Source: Trichococcus collinsii
GTDB lineage: Bacteria; Bacillota; Bacilli; Lactobacillales; Aerococcaceae
Length of the DNA: 64,000 nucleotides
NCBI RefSeq assembly: GCF_900107505.1
Contig: NZ_FNQH01000003.1
Span: forward strand, 434,001-498,000
Direction: 5' to 3'
In this document: piece after piece, positions 1-7,915 of the stretch
How the letters are laid out: each line of letters begins with the position of its first letter
Numbering within the stretch: position 1 is the stretch's first letter
Program-made: the position numbers and the translations under genes
Notes under the pieces: generated by a model
The model's database searches: none
Told to the model about the DNA's origin: nothing
What the model saw: the letters and a program-made list of their open reading frames with translations, nothing else

Positions 1-2
1 AG

Positions 3-407
3 GCATTCGAAACGAAAGAATCAATTCTGAATTACTTGGCCGATGATTATTTTGAGCGAGGGTTTGTGACGAGTGACTTCAAAAAGACACTTTTTGAAAG
101 GGAAGAGTTGGGCAGTACGGGATTGAAGACGGGTGTTGCCATTCCCCATGCTGAACCACAAACGGTTATACGAACCAAGGTCACGTTTATGGCTTTGGAA
201 TCACCTATCAAGTGGGGAATGAGCCGAGTCCAATTGGTGGTCTTATTGGCAATAGCTGAGGAAGACATGACAGAAGCAAAAGAATTGATTGCATCGATTT
301 ATGATCTTTTTAACTCACCGGAGGAAATAAAGTGGGTTGTAGAAAGTAAGAACAAAGAGGAGTTGTACGAGCGGCTTCTGAGAGGAGGAACGGGGCATGT
401 TTTTTAA
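3..407 (+). CDS. PTS EIIA domain, C-terminal part of a probable PRD-type regulator (5' end outside window)
   Basis: The reading frame is open from the window edge, so this is the C-terminal end of a longer protein. The visible part is a fructose/mannitol-class EIIA domain: it has the TGLKTGVAIPHAEP active-site region, whose histidine accepts phosphate from HPr. Just downstream lies a separate EIIA followed by EIIC and EIIB. An EIIA-like domain at the end of a protein upstream of such an operon is typical of BglG/MtlR-family PRD activators, so a regulator is likelier than a stand-alone enzyme, but the DNA-binding and PRD parts are not visible. A TTG at 36 could be called as a start, but the homology-like sequence continues upstream of it (KESILNYL). 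The end overlaps the next gene by 11 bases, which suggests translational coupling. Confidence 0.8.
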   Translation, partial: AFETKESILNYLADDYFERGFVTSDFKKTLFEREELGSTGLKTGVAIPHAEPQTVIRTKVTFMALESPIKWGMSRVQLVVLLAIAEEDMTEAKELIASIYDLFNSPEEIKWVVESKNKEELYERLLRGGTGHVF

Positions 408-852
408 CCATCAGATTGCGTTGTTAAAAAAGAATGTGTCTTCTAAGGAAGTTGCATTTCAAATGTTGGCAGACGAATTATTGGAAAACAATTGTGTCAA
501 TCAAGATTTTTTAGCCAATATCATCAAACGGGAAGAAATTTTTCCCACAGGTTTGGAAATTAACGGTATTGGGGTAGCCATCCCCCATACTGACAGTGAA
601 TATGTAAAAGAATCTCAGGTGGGGTTCATGTCTCTGGAGGAACCATTGTCGTTTTTAGAAATGGGAACGAATGACAAAGAGGTCCCCGTATCGCTGCTAT
701 TTATGCTGGCACTGAAAGAGCCTCATGAACAGTTGGAAATGCTTCAACGTTTGATTGAAATGTTCCAACAAGAAGGTGTTTTGGAGTTATTGATGAAAGT
801 TGATCAGAAGGAAGCGTATCAAGAAATCATTCAAAAATATGGATTAAGCTAG
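397..852 (+). CDS. PTS system EIIA component (galactitol/fructose class)
   Basis: A 151-residue cytoplasmic phosphocarrier. The phosphorylation site is His64 in GIGVAIPHTD, the usual [GA]-x-A-x-PH pattern of the EIIA-2 fold. It should pass phosphate from HPr to the EIIB encoded at 2223. The gene overlaps the upstream EIIA-containing protein and is 11 bases from the EIIC gene, so it belongs to the same operon. A ribosome site (GAGAGGAGG) lies just upstream of the ATG. The sugar cannot be read from this subunit; the galactitol-type EIIC and EIIB next door suggest a hexitol or related sugar. Confidence 0.88.
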   Translation: MFFNHQIALLKKNVSSKEVAFQMLADELLENNCVNQDFLANIIKREEIFPTGLEINGIGVAIPHTDSEYVKESQVGFMSLEEPLSFLEMGTNDKEVPVSLLFMLALKEPHEQLEMLQRLIEMFQQEGVLELLMKVDQKEAYQEIIQKYGLS

Positions 853-863
853 GAGGAAAAGAA

Positions 864-2210
864 ATGTTAGATGCATTGCAATGGTTTGTGGATTTAGGGT
901 CCATAGTTGTCTTACCGATCTTGATATTCATTTTTGGTTTGATATTGGGAACAAAGCCAGGAAAAGCACTCACGTCAGCATTGATGGTAGGTGTTGGATT
1001 TGTAGGGTTGAACTTGGTAATCGATCTATTGGGCAACAGCTTAGGACCAGCGGCTCAACAAATGGTGGAACGCTTTGGGCTGACGCTCACTACAATCGAT
1101 GTGGGCTGGCCGGCTGCGGCTGCTATATCCTATGGGACGATTCTGGGGAGTCTGGCTATTCCGATAGGTGTTGCTGTCAATGTCATCCTGATTATCGTTG
1201 GGTTAACGAAAACATTGAACGTGGATATTTGGAATATCTGGCATGCAGCCTTTATTGCTTCATTAGTTTATGCGTTGACAGATAACTTTGCGATGGGAAT
1301 TGCCGCAACAGTCATTTATTTGATGATGATTTTGTTGATGGGGGACATTTTGGGGCCAGTCATCAATAAGTTCTATGGCTTCCCGAACATCACTTTCCCT
1401 CATGGGACGGCTGCACCAGGATTTGTTTTTGCACTTCCCATGAACTGGTTATTCGACAGAATTCCAGGGATTAAAGATTGGAAGGCCGATCCCGAAACGA
1501 TTCAAAATAAATTTGGTGTTTTCGGTGATTCAACCGTTATGGGCTTTATGATCGGCTTAGTCATCGGAGTTTTGGCGGGATATGATGTAGCCGGAACCGG
1601 TCAGTTGGCTGTTAAAACGGGTGCTGTCATGGTCATCATGCCAAAAATGGTCGCATTGCTGATGGAAGGGTTGACGCCGATTTCTGAAGCAGCAAATGAA
1701 TTCGTAAGAAAACGTTTCCCGGGCCGCGAATTATATATTGGTATGGATGCTGCTTTGTCGGTAGGCCATCCCGCTGTGTTATCTTCTTCCTTGCTGTTGG
1801 TGCCGGTCACAATCTTGTTGGCAGTCATTTTGCCTGGAAACACAACATTACCGTTCGGAGATTTGGCAACGATTCCGTTCCTGATCTGTCTGATGGCGGC
1901 TGTGTTTAATGGAAACATCATTCGTACGGTGATTGCAGGTTCTCTTTACATGGTCAGCATTTTGTACATCACATCTTGGGTAGCACCATTAGTAACCGCC
2001 TCTGCACAAGCAGCAAACTTTGATCTACAAGGAAATGCCATGATCACTGCATTAGCTGAAGGTGGCTTATGGACAACCTGGATGTACGTCGGCTTGACGC
2101 AAGTGTTGAGTTGGGGAGGATTGGCTCTAATCGGTACGATAGTACTTATGGGGTTAGTGTACGTCAATAAAATCATGCCTAGTAGACGGGCAGCGGAAGC
2201 AACTAAATAG
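864..2210 (+). CDS. PTS system EIIC component, galactitol family
   Basis: A 448-residue polytopic membrane permease of the Gat family of PTS EIIC proteins. Hydrophobic segments fill most of the chain, starting with a helix near residues 8-28. The conserved stretch around FPHGTAAPGFVFALP and the later SVGHPAVLSSSLLLVP loop resemble galactitol EIIC proteins. The length fits the family (about 420-460). It would import and phosphorylate a sugar alcohol or related sugar together with the EIIA (397) and EIIB (2223). An AGGAGG ribosome site precedes the ATG. The true substrate is not determinable here; galactitol and other Gat-family substrates are possible. Confidence 0.9.
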   Translation: MLDALQWFVDLGSIVVLPILIFIFGLILGTKPGKALTSALMVGVGFVGLNLVIDLLGNSLGPAAQQMVERFGLTLTTIDVGWPAAAAISYGTILGSLAIPIGVAVNVILIIVGLTKTLNVDIWNIWHAAFIASLVYALTDNFAMGIAATVIYLMMILLMGDILGPVINKFYGFPNITFPHGTAAPGFVFALPMNWLFDRIPGIKDWKADPETIQNKFGVFGDSTVMGFMIGLVIGVLAGYDVAGTGQLAVKTGAVMVIMPKMVALLMEGLTPISEAANEFVRKRFPGRELYIGMDAALSVGHPAVLSSSLLLVPVTILLAVILPGNTTLPFGDLATIPFLICLMAAVFNGNIIRTVIAGSLYMVSILYITSWVAPLVTASAQAANFDLQGNAMITALAEGGLWTTWMYVGLTQVLSWGGLALIGTIVLMGLVYVNKIMPSRRAAEATK

Positions 2211-2222
2211 GAGGAATTCAAA

Positions 2223-2507
2223 ATGAAAAAATTATTAATTATGTGCGGTACAGGTGTAGCGACATCAACCATAGTGACGAATAAAGTAAAAGAGTGGTTG
2301 CGCAGTAAAGGGCTAACGGATGATGTGAAGTTGTACCAATCCAAAATTGCAGATGAAATGAAGCGGATTGATGACTATGACATCATAGTGAGCACTACGG
2401 TAGTGCCAGATTCCATCAAAAATAAAGTCATTATGGGTCTCCCTTTATTGACTGGATTCGGTACGGAAGAGATGTACGCTGAGATTGAGAAAAAAATCAG
2501 AGAGTAG
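2223..2507 (+). CDS. PTS system EIIB component, galactitol family
   Basis: A 94-residue cytoplasmic protein with the phosphocysteine loop at its N-terminus (LLIMCGTGVATSTI, Cys8). This is the hallmark of the lactose/galactitol-type EIIB P-loop. It takes phosphate from EIIA and gives it to the sugar in the EIIC. It follows the EIIC gene by 12 bases with an AGGAGG site and is followed by the aldolase gene after 11 bases, so the order EIIA-EIIC-EIIB-aldolase is a single operon. Confidence 0.9.
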   Translation: MKKLLIMCGTGVATSTIVTNKVKEWLRSKGLTDDVKLYQSKIADEMKRIDDYDIIVSTTVVPDSIKNKVIMGLPLLTGFGTEEMYAEIEKKIRE

Positions 2508-2518
2508 GGATTCGGAAT

Positions 2519-3358
2519 ATGCTTGTAACGACAAAAGAAATGTTCGATTATGCAGAAAAAGACAATTTTGCCATACCAGCAGCCAATTTTTTCGATCTGG
2601 ACAGTGCTCGTATATATGTTCAGACAGCTGAAAAGCTGAAGAAACCTTTGATTCTTGCTTTTGCCCAATCCCATAGCGACGTGTTGAGTCTGGAAGAAGC
2701 TGCTTTGATTGGGAAGTATTTGGCGGAAAAAAGTATATCTCCAGTTGCATTGCACTTGGACCATGGACAGGATGAAGCATTTATTAAGAGCGCAATTGAA
2801 TTAGGATTCACTTCGGTGATGATAGATGCATCAGAAGATTCATTTGAAGAAAATGTTCGTCGATCAAAAGCTATTGCAGACTTTGCGCATCAATTCGGAG
2901 TTGTTGTCGAAGCTGAAATTGGGCATGTCGGCTCCGGAAACAGTTTGGAAGCAACCGGAACGAGTGATTCGATTTATACGGATGCGAAAGAGGCCGTCTC
3001 TTTTGCTCAGTTGACTGGTGTTGATTCGTTGGCAGTATCCATCGGAACGGCTCATGGTCATTATGTGGGCACTCCAAAGATAGATTTTTCAGTACTCAAA
3101 AATATTCATGAAGCAATTGATGTCCCGCTTGTTTTGCATGGGGGTTCTTCTTCTGGGGATGAGAACTTGGAGCGCTGTGCATTGGGCGGTATACGCAAAA
3201 TTAATATTTTCACTGATTTCATTACCAAAGCACTGAATGACATTCAAGAAGCTGATCCAAAAGATTATTTTGAACTGAAACTGGCCGCTAATCGAGGGAT
3301 GGAAGAGATGTTGACACACTACTATACTGTTTTTCATACTGAATCTTATGAAGGCTAG
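2519..3358 (+). CDS. Class II ketose-bisphosphate aldolase (tagatose/fructose type)
   Basis: A 279-residue class II aldolase. Metal and catalytic motifs are visible: LHLDHG near residues 79-83 (catalytic Asp, zinc His), EAEIGHVG around 132, GTAHGHYVG (second zinc His), and LHGGSS with the third His, followed by the GIRKINIFTD phosphate-binding end. It should cleave a ketose 1,6- or 1-phosphate-derived bisphosphate into dihydroxyacetone phosphate and an aldehyde. Linked to a galactitol-type PTS, a GatY/KbaY-like tagatose-bisphosphate role is likely, but no tagatose kinase or polyol dehydrogenase is seen in the window, so the substrate is open. Confidence 0.85.
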   Translation: MLVTTKEMFDYAEKDNFAIPAANFFDLDSARIYVQTAEKLKKPLILAFAQSHSDVLSLEEAALIGKYLAEKSISPVALHLDHGQDEAFIKSAIELGFTSVMIDASEDSFEENVRRSKAIADFAHQFGVVVEAEIGHVGSGNSLEATGTSDSIYTDAKEAVSFAQLTGVDSLAVSIGTAHGHYVGTPKIDFSVLKNIHEAIDVPLVLHGGSSSGDENLERCALGGIRKINIFTDFITKALNDIQEADPKDYFELKLAANRGMEEMLTHYYTVFHTESYEG

Positions 3359-3367
3359 GAGGTACCT

Positions 3368-4072
3368 ATGAATACTAAACGCAAACTCAGAACACCATTT
3401 TTCGTTGTGAATCCAAAGGCATATTTGTATGGGGAAAAAGCTTTATCATTGGCACAAGCAGCAGATGCTTTAGCTGAAAAACATGATATTGATATTCTTT
3501 TTACAGTTCAGCATGTGGATGTCACTAAAATTCGTCAGGCCACGGAGCATATATTTATCACGGTTCAGCATCTTGATGGAATCCAAGTCGGCAGAGGCAT
3601 GGGATACATTTTGCCAGAAGCTTTAAGTGAAGCTGGAGTTGATGCAACCTTCTTGAATCACGCGGAACACCAGATGGAATTGGGAGAACTGGTCAAAGCA
3701 ATCAAGCGCTCGGACGAACTGGGTATCTTGACGATTGCTTGTGCAGACTCTATTGAAGAAGCCCGCGCTATTGCCTTGCTTTCACCGGATGTGATGGTTT
3801 GTGAGCCTACAGCCCTTATCGGAACGGGCCAAGCCAGTGATGACTCTTATAAAATCGAAACAAACAAGGTAGTTCGTGAAATCAATCCGGATATCCTGAT
3901 GCTGCAAGCCGCGGGGATATCTTCTGTTAAAGACGTGGAGGATGCTTTACTGACTGGTGCGGACGGCACTGGAGGAACGAGTGGTATTGTATGTGCAACA
4001 GATCCAGCCGACATCATGCGTCAGATGATCGAAAAGGTTGTAGAAATTAAAGAAGGGCAGGCGGTCAAATGA
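3368..4072 (+). CDS. Triosephosphate isomerase-like protein (divergent, short)
   Basis: A 234-residue TIM-barrel protein. The three TIM catalytic positions can be matched: Asn15/Lys17 in VVNPKAY, His98 in FLNHAEHQ, and Glu146 in CEPTALIGTG. A glycine-rich phosphate site (TGADGTGGTSG) sits near the C-terminus. The short length and LNHAEH motif look more like archaeal-type TIM than the bacterial glycolytic enzyme (about 250 residues, GHSERR). It probably interconverts triose phosphates released by the aldolase encoded 10 bases upstream, or a related phosphosugar. It overlaps the next gene by ATGA. An AGGAGG site supports the ATG start. Confidence 0.78.
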   Translation: MNTKRKLRTPFFVVNPKAYLYGEKALSLAQAADALAEKHDIDILFTVQHVDVTKIRQATEHIFITVQHLDGIQVGRGMGYILPEALSEAGVDATFLNHAEHQMELGELVKAIKRSDELGILTIACADSIEEARAIALLSPDVMVCEPTALIGTGQASDDSYKIETNKVVREINPDILMLQAAGISSVKDVEDALLTGADGTGGTSGIVCATDPADIMRQMIEKVVEIKEGQAVK

Positions 4073-4584
4073 AATTCGTCAAAAAGCAGCTGACATTGAC
4101 TTCCAATGGCAGTAGGGTCACTTATCATAATATAACCGATGACGTGAAACAGATCATCGCTACTAGCGGCATAACCAATGGGGTTTGCGTGATACAATCC
4201 CCTCATACAACCTGTTCTGTCATTTTCGAGGAATATGTTCACGATACGGATTTCAATGGGGACGAATTTCTGCATGTTGACCTGAACCGAATCTTGGATC
4301 GGATTATTCCTAGAGAACTATCCGAAAATACAAATTATCGCTATCCAGGACCGAAACATTTGGACTTTTTGATGGAATTGGATGATCCGAATTACCCAAG
4401 TGATCCTGGAACCATTCTGAATGGTGATGCCCATATCCGTGCATCATTCTTCGGCGCTAGTGAAAGTTTTATTCTCAGTGAAGGAAAATTGGAAATTGGA
4501 TCGGTAGGATATATCTATTTTATTGATTTTGATCAAAATCGGGTTCGCAACCGCACTTGCCATGTGATGGTGATGGGAGAATAG
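4069..4584 (+). CDS. yjbQ: YjbQ/UPF0047 family protein
   Basis: A 171-residue protein of the YjbQ (UPF0047, secondary thiamine-phosphate synthase-like) family. It has the conserved SPHTTCSVIFEE segment, the ALL-type GDAHIRASFFG region with the conserved His, and a C-terminal EIGSVGYIYFIDFD followed by an Arg-rich NRVRNR end. It is longer than the usual 130-140 residues because of an insert near residues 85-105. The reaction is not settled for this family; E. coli YjbQ has weak thiamine-phosphate synthase activity. Its start overlaps the triosephosphate isomerase-like gene by 4 bases, so translation is coupled and a role in sugar-phosphate metabolism is suggested by context only. Confidence 0.82.
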   Translation: MKFVKKQLTLTSNGSRVTYHNITDDVKQIIATSGITNGVCVIQSPHTTCSVIFEEYVHDTDFNGDEFLHVDLNRILDRIIPRELSENTNYRYPGPKHLDFLMELDDPNYPSDPGTILNGDAHIRASFFGASESFILSEGKLEIGSVGYIYFIDFDQNRVRNRTCHVMVMGE

Positions 4585-4651
4585 GATAGTTAATGAGATT
4601 TAGAATTTGTTAAATGAGGCGTGAGCTATTAGTGCGCGGAAATTAGTTCCG

Positions 4652-4695
4652 AAAAAGGAGACCAGTACCCATATAGCGGTAATGGTCTCCTTTTT
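4652..4695. terminator. Perfect 13-bp hairpin terminator between convergent units
   Basis: AAAAAGGAGACCA (4652-4664) pairs perfectly with TGGTCTCCTTTTT (4683-4695), and the loop carries a further TACC/GGTA pairing. The A run on one side and T run on the other make it work in both directions. It can end the PTS operon on the plus strand and the EAL gene at 4922 on the minus strand. Confidence 0.85.
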
Positions 4696-4723
4696 CAATT
4701 TTGATGTTTTTCTTCGGCGAGAG

Positions 4724-4920
4724 ATCTTCTGTCGTGAGCTGGGTGTCAGCTCCGATGAGCAGAGCGATCATCGGAAGACAGTGCTGAGCCGGGTAGCTCA
4801 ACTCCTGCGAGCGAATGCTGCCCGGAGGACAGCCCCAGAATTCTGCGCCAACTACGACGACGGCGCCTCCCATCGGAGGAGAGAGAGCAAAATGCTTGGC
4901 CGCTGCTCCGGCCGTAAAAT
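4724..4920. repeat. GC-rich intergenic repeat, copy 1
   Basis: A GC-rich stretch unlike its AT-rich surroundings. A block starting at 4743 (TGTCAGCTCCGATGAG, then TCATCGGAAGACAGT and TAGCTCAACTCC) recurs at about 9680-9745. The right part (GGAGGA, GAGCAAAAT) resembles a segment near 43250. It lies between a terminator and the 3' end of the EAL gene. No convincing gene is seen in it, although a frame stays open through it. Confidence 0.65.
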
Positions 4921-4921
4921 T

Positions 4922-5626
4922 TCAGCTCAGTACTTGGCCTTTCCCATGATAATAGCCTTGCTGGTAGACCATCCCTAATTTTTTAAGCTTGTTGCTGGTG
5001 CATTCTGACTCGACTCCTTCAACAATCATTTTAAGATGGTAATGGTTTGACAAATTATGCCAGCTGGTCAAGAAATTGAACATGATGTCTTCATTGAGGT
5101 TTTTGAAATTTAACAATGAGATTTTAATAGTATGAATATTTTGAATGTTTTTTGATATTAATTCAAAGTTATTTTGGCCACTCCCTATGTCATCAATTGC
5201 TAATGAAAAACCTTTATCCTTTAGATTTGAGATATAGTTTTGGAGGTGATTGGCTCCTTCGATTGGGTCAAATTCGCAGTAATGCTCAGTCAATTCGATT
5301 GAGACATTTCCTTTCATCGAGGAAATATTGTCCAAAAACCCCCAAGTTGAAGGATGTTGTAACTGTTTTGGATGCAAATTCAGCGATAATTTGGTGTTGC
5401 AGTGGCTATCTATTAATTTTGTCAGTTCCCTAAAATAATAAGCCATCAACTTGGCATTGCGTTCTTCCTTCTCAATGAACCAAAGGAACATTTTTTCAGG
5501 GAAAGCACACAGCTTTTTTGATCTTAATAAAATTTCGTACCCATCTATACTATTTGTCTGTGAACACAGCACGATTGGCTGACATACCAGGTATAAATCA
5601 TCTAACAACTCCTGCATCTTATCCAT
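4922..5626 (-). CDS. Stand-alone EAL-domain protein, probable c-di-GMP phosphodiesterase (paralog A)
   Basis: A 234-residue soluble protein that is only an EAL domain. The signature Glu is in YEILLR (Glu31); other metal and catalytic positions are present: Asn83 in LSLNLHP, Glu111/Glu114 in IELTEHY, Asp145-Asp146 in AIDDIGSG, Lys168 in IKIS, Glu203 in VEGVES, and Gln in QQGYYHG. Hydrolysis of c-di-GMP to pGpG is therefore plausible. It has a close paralog at 11476 with the same length. The ATG follows a GGGGGAAAAGT ribosome site on the minus strand. The region 40-85 bases upstream is conserved with the paralog (see 5668-5712). Confidence 0.85.
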   Translation of the reverse strand: MDKMQELLDDLYLVCQPIVLCSQTNSIDGYEILLRSKKLCAFPEKMFLWFIEKEERNAKLMAYYFRELTKLIDSHCNTKLSLNLHPKQLQHPSTWGFLDNISSMKGNVSIELTEHYCEFDPIEGANHLQNYISNLKDKGFSLAIDDIGSGQNNFELISKNIQNIHTIKISLLNFKNLNEDIMFNFLTSWHNLSNHYHLKMIVEGVESECTSNKLKKLGMVYQQGYYHGKGQVLS

Positions 5627-5667
5627 TTACTTTTCCCCCTTTACGATCACTGCAAATGAATCGGTGA

Positions 5668-5712
5668 AAATATGTTGGACCGAATCCTACGGTTAAATAA
5701 TTGCAACGATTA
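5668..5712 (-). promoter_or_regulatory. Conserved upstream block of EAL paralog A
   Basis: AATATGTTG followed by AATCCTACGGTTAAA and TTGCA occurs here and again at 12222-12256, in the same place relative to the two paralogous EAL genes, while flanking bases differ. Read on the minus strand, TTTAAC and TATTTT are 19 bases apart, so it could hold the promoter or a regulator site. The conservation is seen; the function is inferred. Confidence 0.5.
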
Positions 5713-5856
5713 AAATAAAAGATATCCGATGATTATCCGAATAAAATTATGCATAAAAATTACGAACTATTGAAGACAATACCTCATCGCACTTTCCGAG
5801 CATCCCCGATTAAATTGGCATTTCATAAGAACTCTATCTTAAGAGAGGTGATCAAC

Positions 5857-5925
5857 ATGCGTCAAAAAAGAAAAACTTATATGTAACAGCAGTTACTCTG
5901 GCTGTAATTTAGCTTGATTAGAGAG
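5857..5925 (+). pseudogene. Frameshifted start of a lost secreted-protein gene
   Basis: A strong ribosome site (AGAGAGGTGATCAAC) precedes ATG 5857, but the frame stops after nine codons (MRQKRKTYM). In the frame two bases along, the same DNA continues as KNLYVTAVTLAVI and then stops. The charged start followed by a hydrophobic run looks like the beginning of a signal peptide split by a frameshift. Nothing recognisable follows. It could also be a chance arrangement. Confidence 0.3.
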
Positions 5926-6551
5926 CGCTCTATACGCCCGTAGGACGAATCTTTTTTCATATTCATCTTTGAGATTTTATTATGGATTATTGAGCTTATA
6001 TACAATTTTACCGCTGTGATCCTAATTTGGGGAAAATAAGTCTTAAAAGAATAACCAATCCCGTATCCATTCACTGCCATATTTTCGCTGGGGGTTGCCG
6101 TGATGGTGCTTTCCCGAGAATAAGTAGTTCTCCAACCATACAAGTGTTGGAAGGAGAAGGTTATCCAAGTGGCTCAACTCCGGCGAATCCTCCGTAGTCG
6201 GAGTTGATCATCTTTTTGGGTGTTTTCTTCCGGCGGGAAGGTATCTGCCCGATGATCACTAGTTAGGAGTATTGCAATAATTTCTTTTAATCGTAGTCTA
6301 TTCCGTTTGAATATAGTAAAATTGAGGGTGAAATAATTGTTTGTATTAAGTTGAAAAGCATAATTGATAAGCCCTCTGATTTGCAAGGTATTTTGTTTTT
6401 ATTCTGAATGAACTTTTTGCAAGGCAGGGGCATTTGTGTGGTTGAGCCAGCCATTTTCAGGTAGGCACTGGAACGCATTTGCTCATTCACGAGCGAGTGA
6501 TTGACAAGCCGGTGTATTATAAAATAACGCAAAAGTGATTGGAGGATTACA
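5926..6551. other. Non-coding stretch with a GC-rich repeat copy
   Basis: No supportable gene is seen over this stretch. A copy of the GC-rich intergenic repeat lies at about 6169-6250 (GGCTCAACTCCGGCGAA, then GATCATCTTTTTGGGTGTTT and CTTCCGGCGGG), matching 9597-9655 in order of motifs. The rest is AT-rich. A ribosome site (TTGGAGGATTACA) for the NERD gene is at its right end. Confidence 0.5.
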
Positions 6552-7613
6552 ATGGGAGTTTTTGATTCATTCAAAGAATTGGTTACGCAAAAGCCGGTAG
6601 GTTTGAAGAAACCGGATTTTTATAAAGCCGACAGCGATGCAAAAAAGCAACTGGAGCGATTGCAGCAGCTATACGCCACCGCGCCGGATAGGGTGAAGCC
6701 GCAGATTGAGCGCGATATGAGGCTACTCGCGTACGGCATCGCTGGGGAGGAGAATGTCGCGTTTGAACTGAACAATAGTTACCTGCCGATTATCGTCCTG
6801 CACAATCTGCGCCTCGAGCACGAGGGACTGTCGGTTCAGATCGATTACCTCATCATCACCACGAAGATTTGCCTAGTCATCGAATGCAAGAACCTCTTCG
6901 GCAACCTCGAAGTGAACAGCCGGGGGGAGTTCATCCGCGAGCTGGACTTCAACGGAAAACGCAAAAAGGAAGGCATCTATAGTCCCATTACGCAAAACAC
7001 GCGGCATATGGAGATGATCAAAAAAATCGGATCAGCAAATCAAAAAAATTTTGTTTCACGGACTACATTCGAAAAATATTTCGAAAAAAGCTACCAGTCC
7101 GTAATCGTGCTAGCAAACCCTAAAACCGTCATAAACGTGAAGAACGCGACCAAAGCAATCAAAGATCAGATCATTCGCAGCGATCAACTGATTGCCCACA
7201 TCAAAAATCGGATTAGGGAAAGCAAAGATTTGGCATGGTCGGAAAAAGAGATGTATCAGATAGCTGACTTTTTCATGAGCCTACATAAGGAAAATACTGT
7301 CGACTATGCAAAGAAATATTTTCAGGAAGATAATACTGAACAGGCTGAAGAAACTCCTCAAGCTGAACTTGCTGTCGAAGAAACACCGCTTTATCAGGAA
7401 CTGAAGCGATATCGCCATGAGACCAGTAAAGTGGAGGGTGTAAAGCCCTATCATATTTACAGCAATGCACAGTTGGATGCGTTGGTTGCTGGTATGCCTC
7501 GGAATCTTGATGAGCTCAGGAAGATTTCAGGATTTGGGGAGGTTAAGTGCGAGAAATACGGGCCTGCAATCATTGTGTTAGTGCAGAGATATAGAGCGGG
7601 TTCAACTAAATAA
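6552..7613 (+). CDS. NERD nuclease-like protein with C-terminal HRDC domain
   Basis: A 353-residue protein. Residues about 65-170 carry the nuclease-related domain (NERD): GEENVAFEL, then QIDYLIIT (catalytic-type Asp) and LVIECKNL (E-x-K), a PD-(D/E)xK-like arrangement. Residues about 275-350 look like an HRDC domain (PLYQELKRYRHE, then LDELRKISGFGEVKCEKYG), a nucleic-acid-binding module found in RecQ helicases. A DNA-acting nuclease role is therefore inferred. It sits in a repeat-rich accessory stretch next to a second NERD protein. The ATG has a good GGAGG site. Confidence 0.82.
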   Translation: MGVFDSFKELVTQKPVGLKKPDFYKADSDAKKQLERLQQLYATAPDRVKPQIERDMRLLAYGIAGEENVAFELNNSYLPIIVLHNLRLEHEGLSVQIDYLIITTKICLVIECKNLFGNLEVNSRGEFIRELDFNGKRKKEGIYSPITQNTRHMEMIKKIGSANQKNFVSRTTFEKYFEKSYQSVIVLANPKTVINVKNATKAIKDQIIRSDQLIAHIKNRIRESKDLAWSEKEMYQIADFFMSLHKENTVDYAKKYFQEDNTEQAEETPQAELAVEETPLYQELKRYRHETSKVEGVKPYHIYSNAQLDALVAGMPRNLDELRKISGFGEVKCEKYGPAIIVLVQRYRAGSTK

Positions 7614-7915
7614 GCTCAACGATTGCATGCAAACAATCTCACAGTACCCCAAACTGAAAAAATGATTATGCTTGGTGGGAGCATCCATCTGTAGAAGATA
7701 CCGTACCTCTGGCGAAGCCGTGTTTATCGCAGGTGACCTTAGTGGGAAATGCTGTTCTTCGGCGAGGATAATTTTCACGGTAGGACAGCCCAGATGAGAG
7801 GCTCCGATTCCGAAGAAGCCATACTTGGGCTGGTATTCCTATGAAATACAATGTTTTTTATATAGGCATGTGCTTCAATGAAACGTCATTACTCATATGA
7901 GAGGAGCTAACTAAT
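7614..7915. other. Non-coding gap with a degraded GC-rich repeat
   Basis: No gene is supported. Around 7738-7830, GAAATGCTGTTCTTCGGCGA, GGACAGCCC and GAGGCTCCGATTCCGAAGA resemble scrambled or decayed parts of the intergenic repeat family at 4724 and 9488. A GAAATACAAT half-site like the palindrome halves at 9944 and 12389 is at about 7842-7851. The right end supplies the GAGGAG ribosome site of the next gene. Confidence 0.4.

Noticed and set aside
2375-2780. Long minus-strand frames opposite the EIIB and aldolase genes
   Set aside because: They are antisense shadows of well-supported genes without own ribosome sites or domains.
4682-4978. Open frame of 98 codons overlapping the terminator and repeat copy 1
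   Set aside because: It starts inside the T arm of a terminator and runs antisense into the EAL gene. Better explained as repeat DNA.
5877-6143. Minus-strand frame of 88 codons with a protein-like stretch
   Set aside because: No ribosome site or recognisable domain, low complexity at its end, and it overlaps the frameshifted relic. It may be a gene remnant but cannot be supported.
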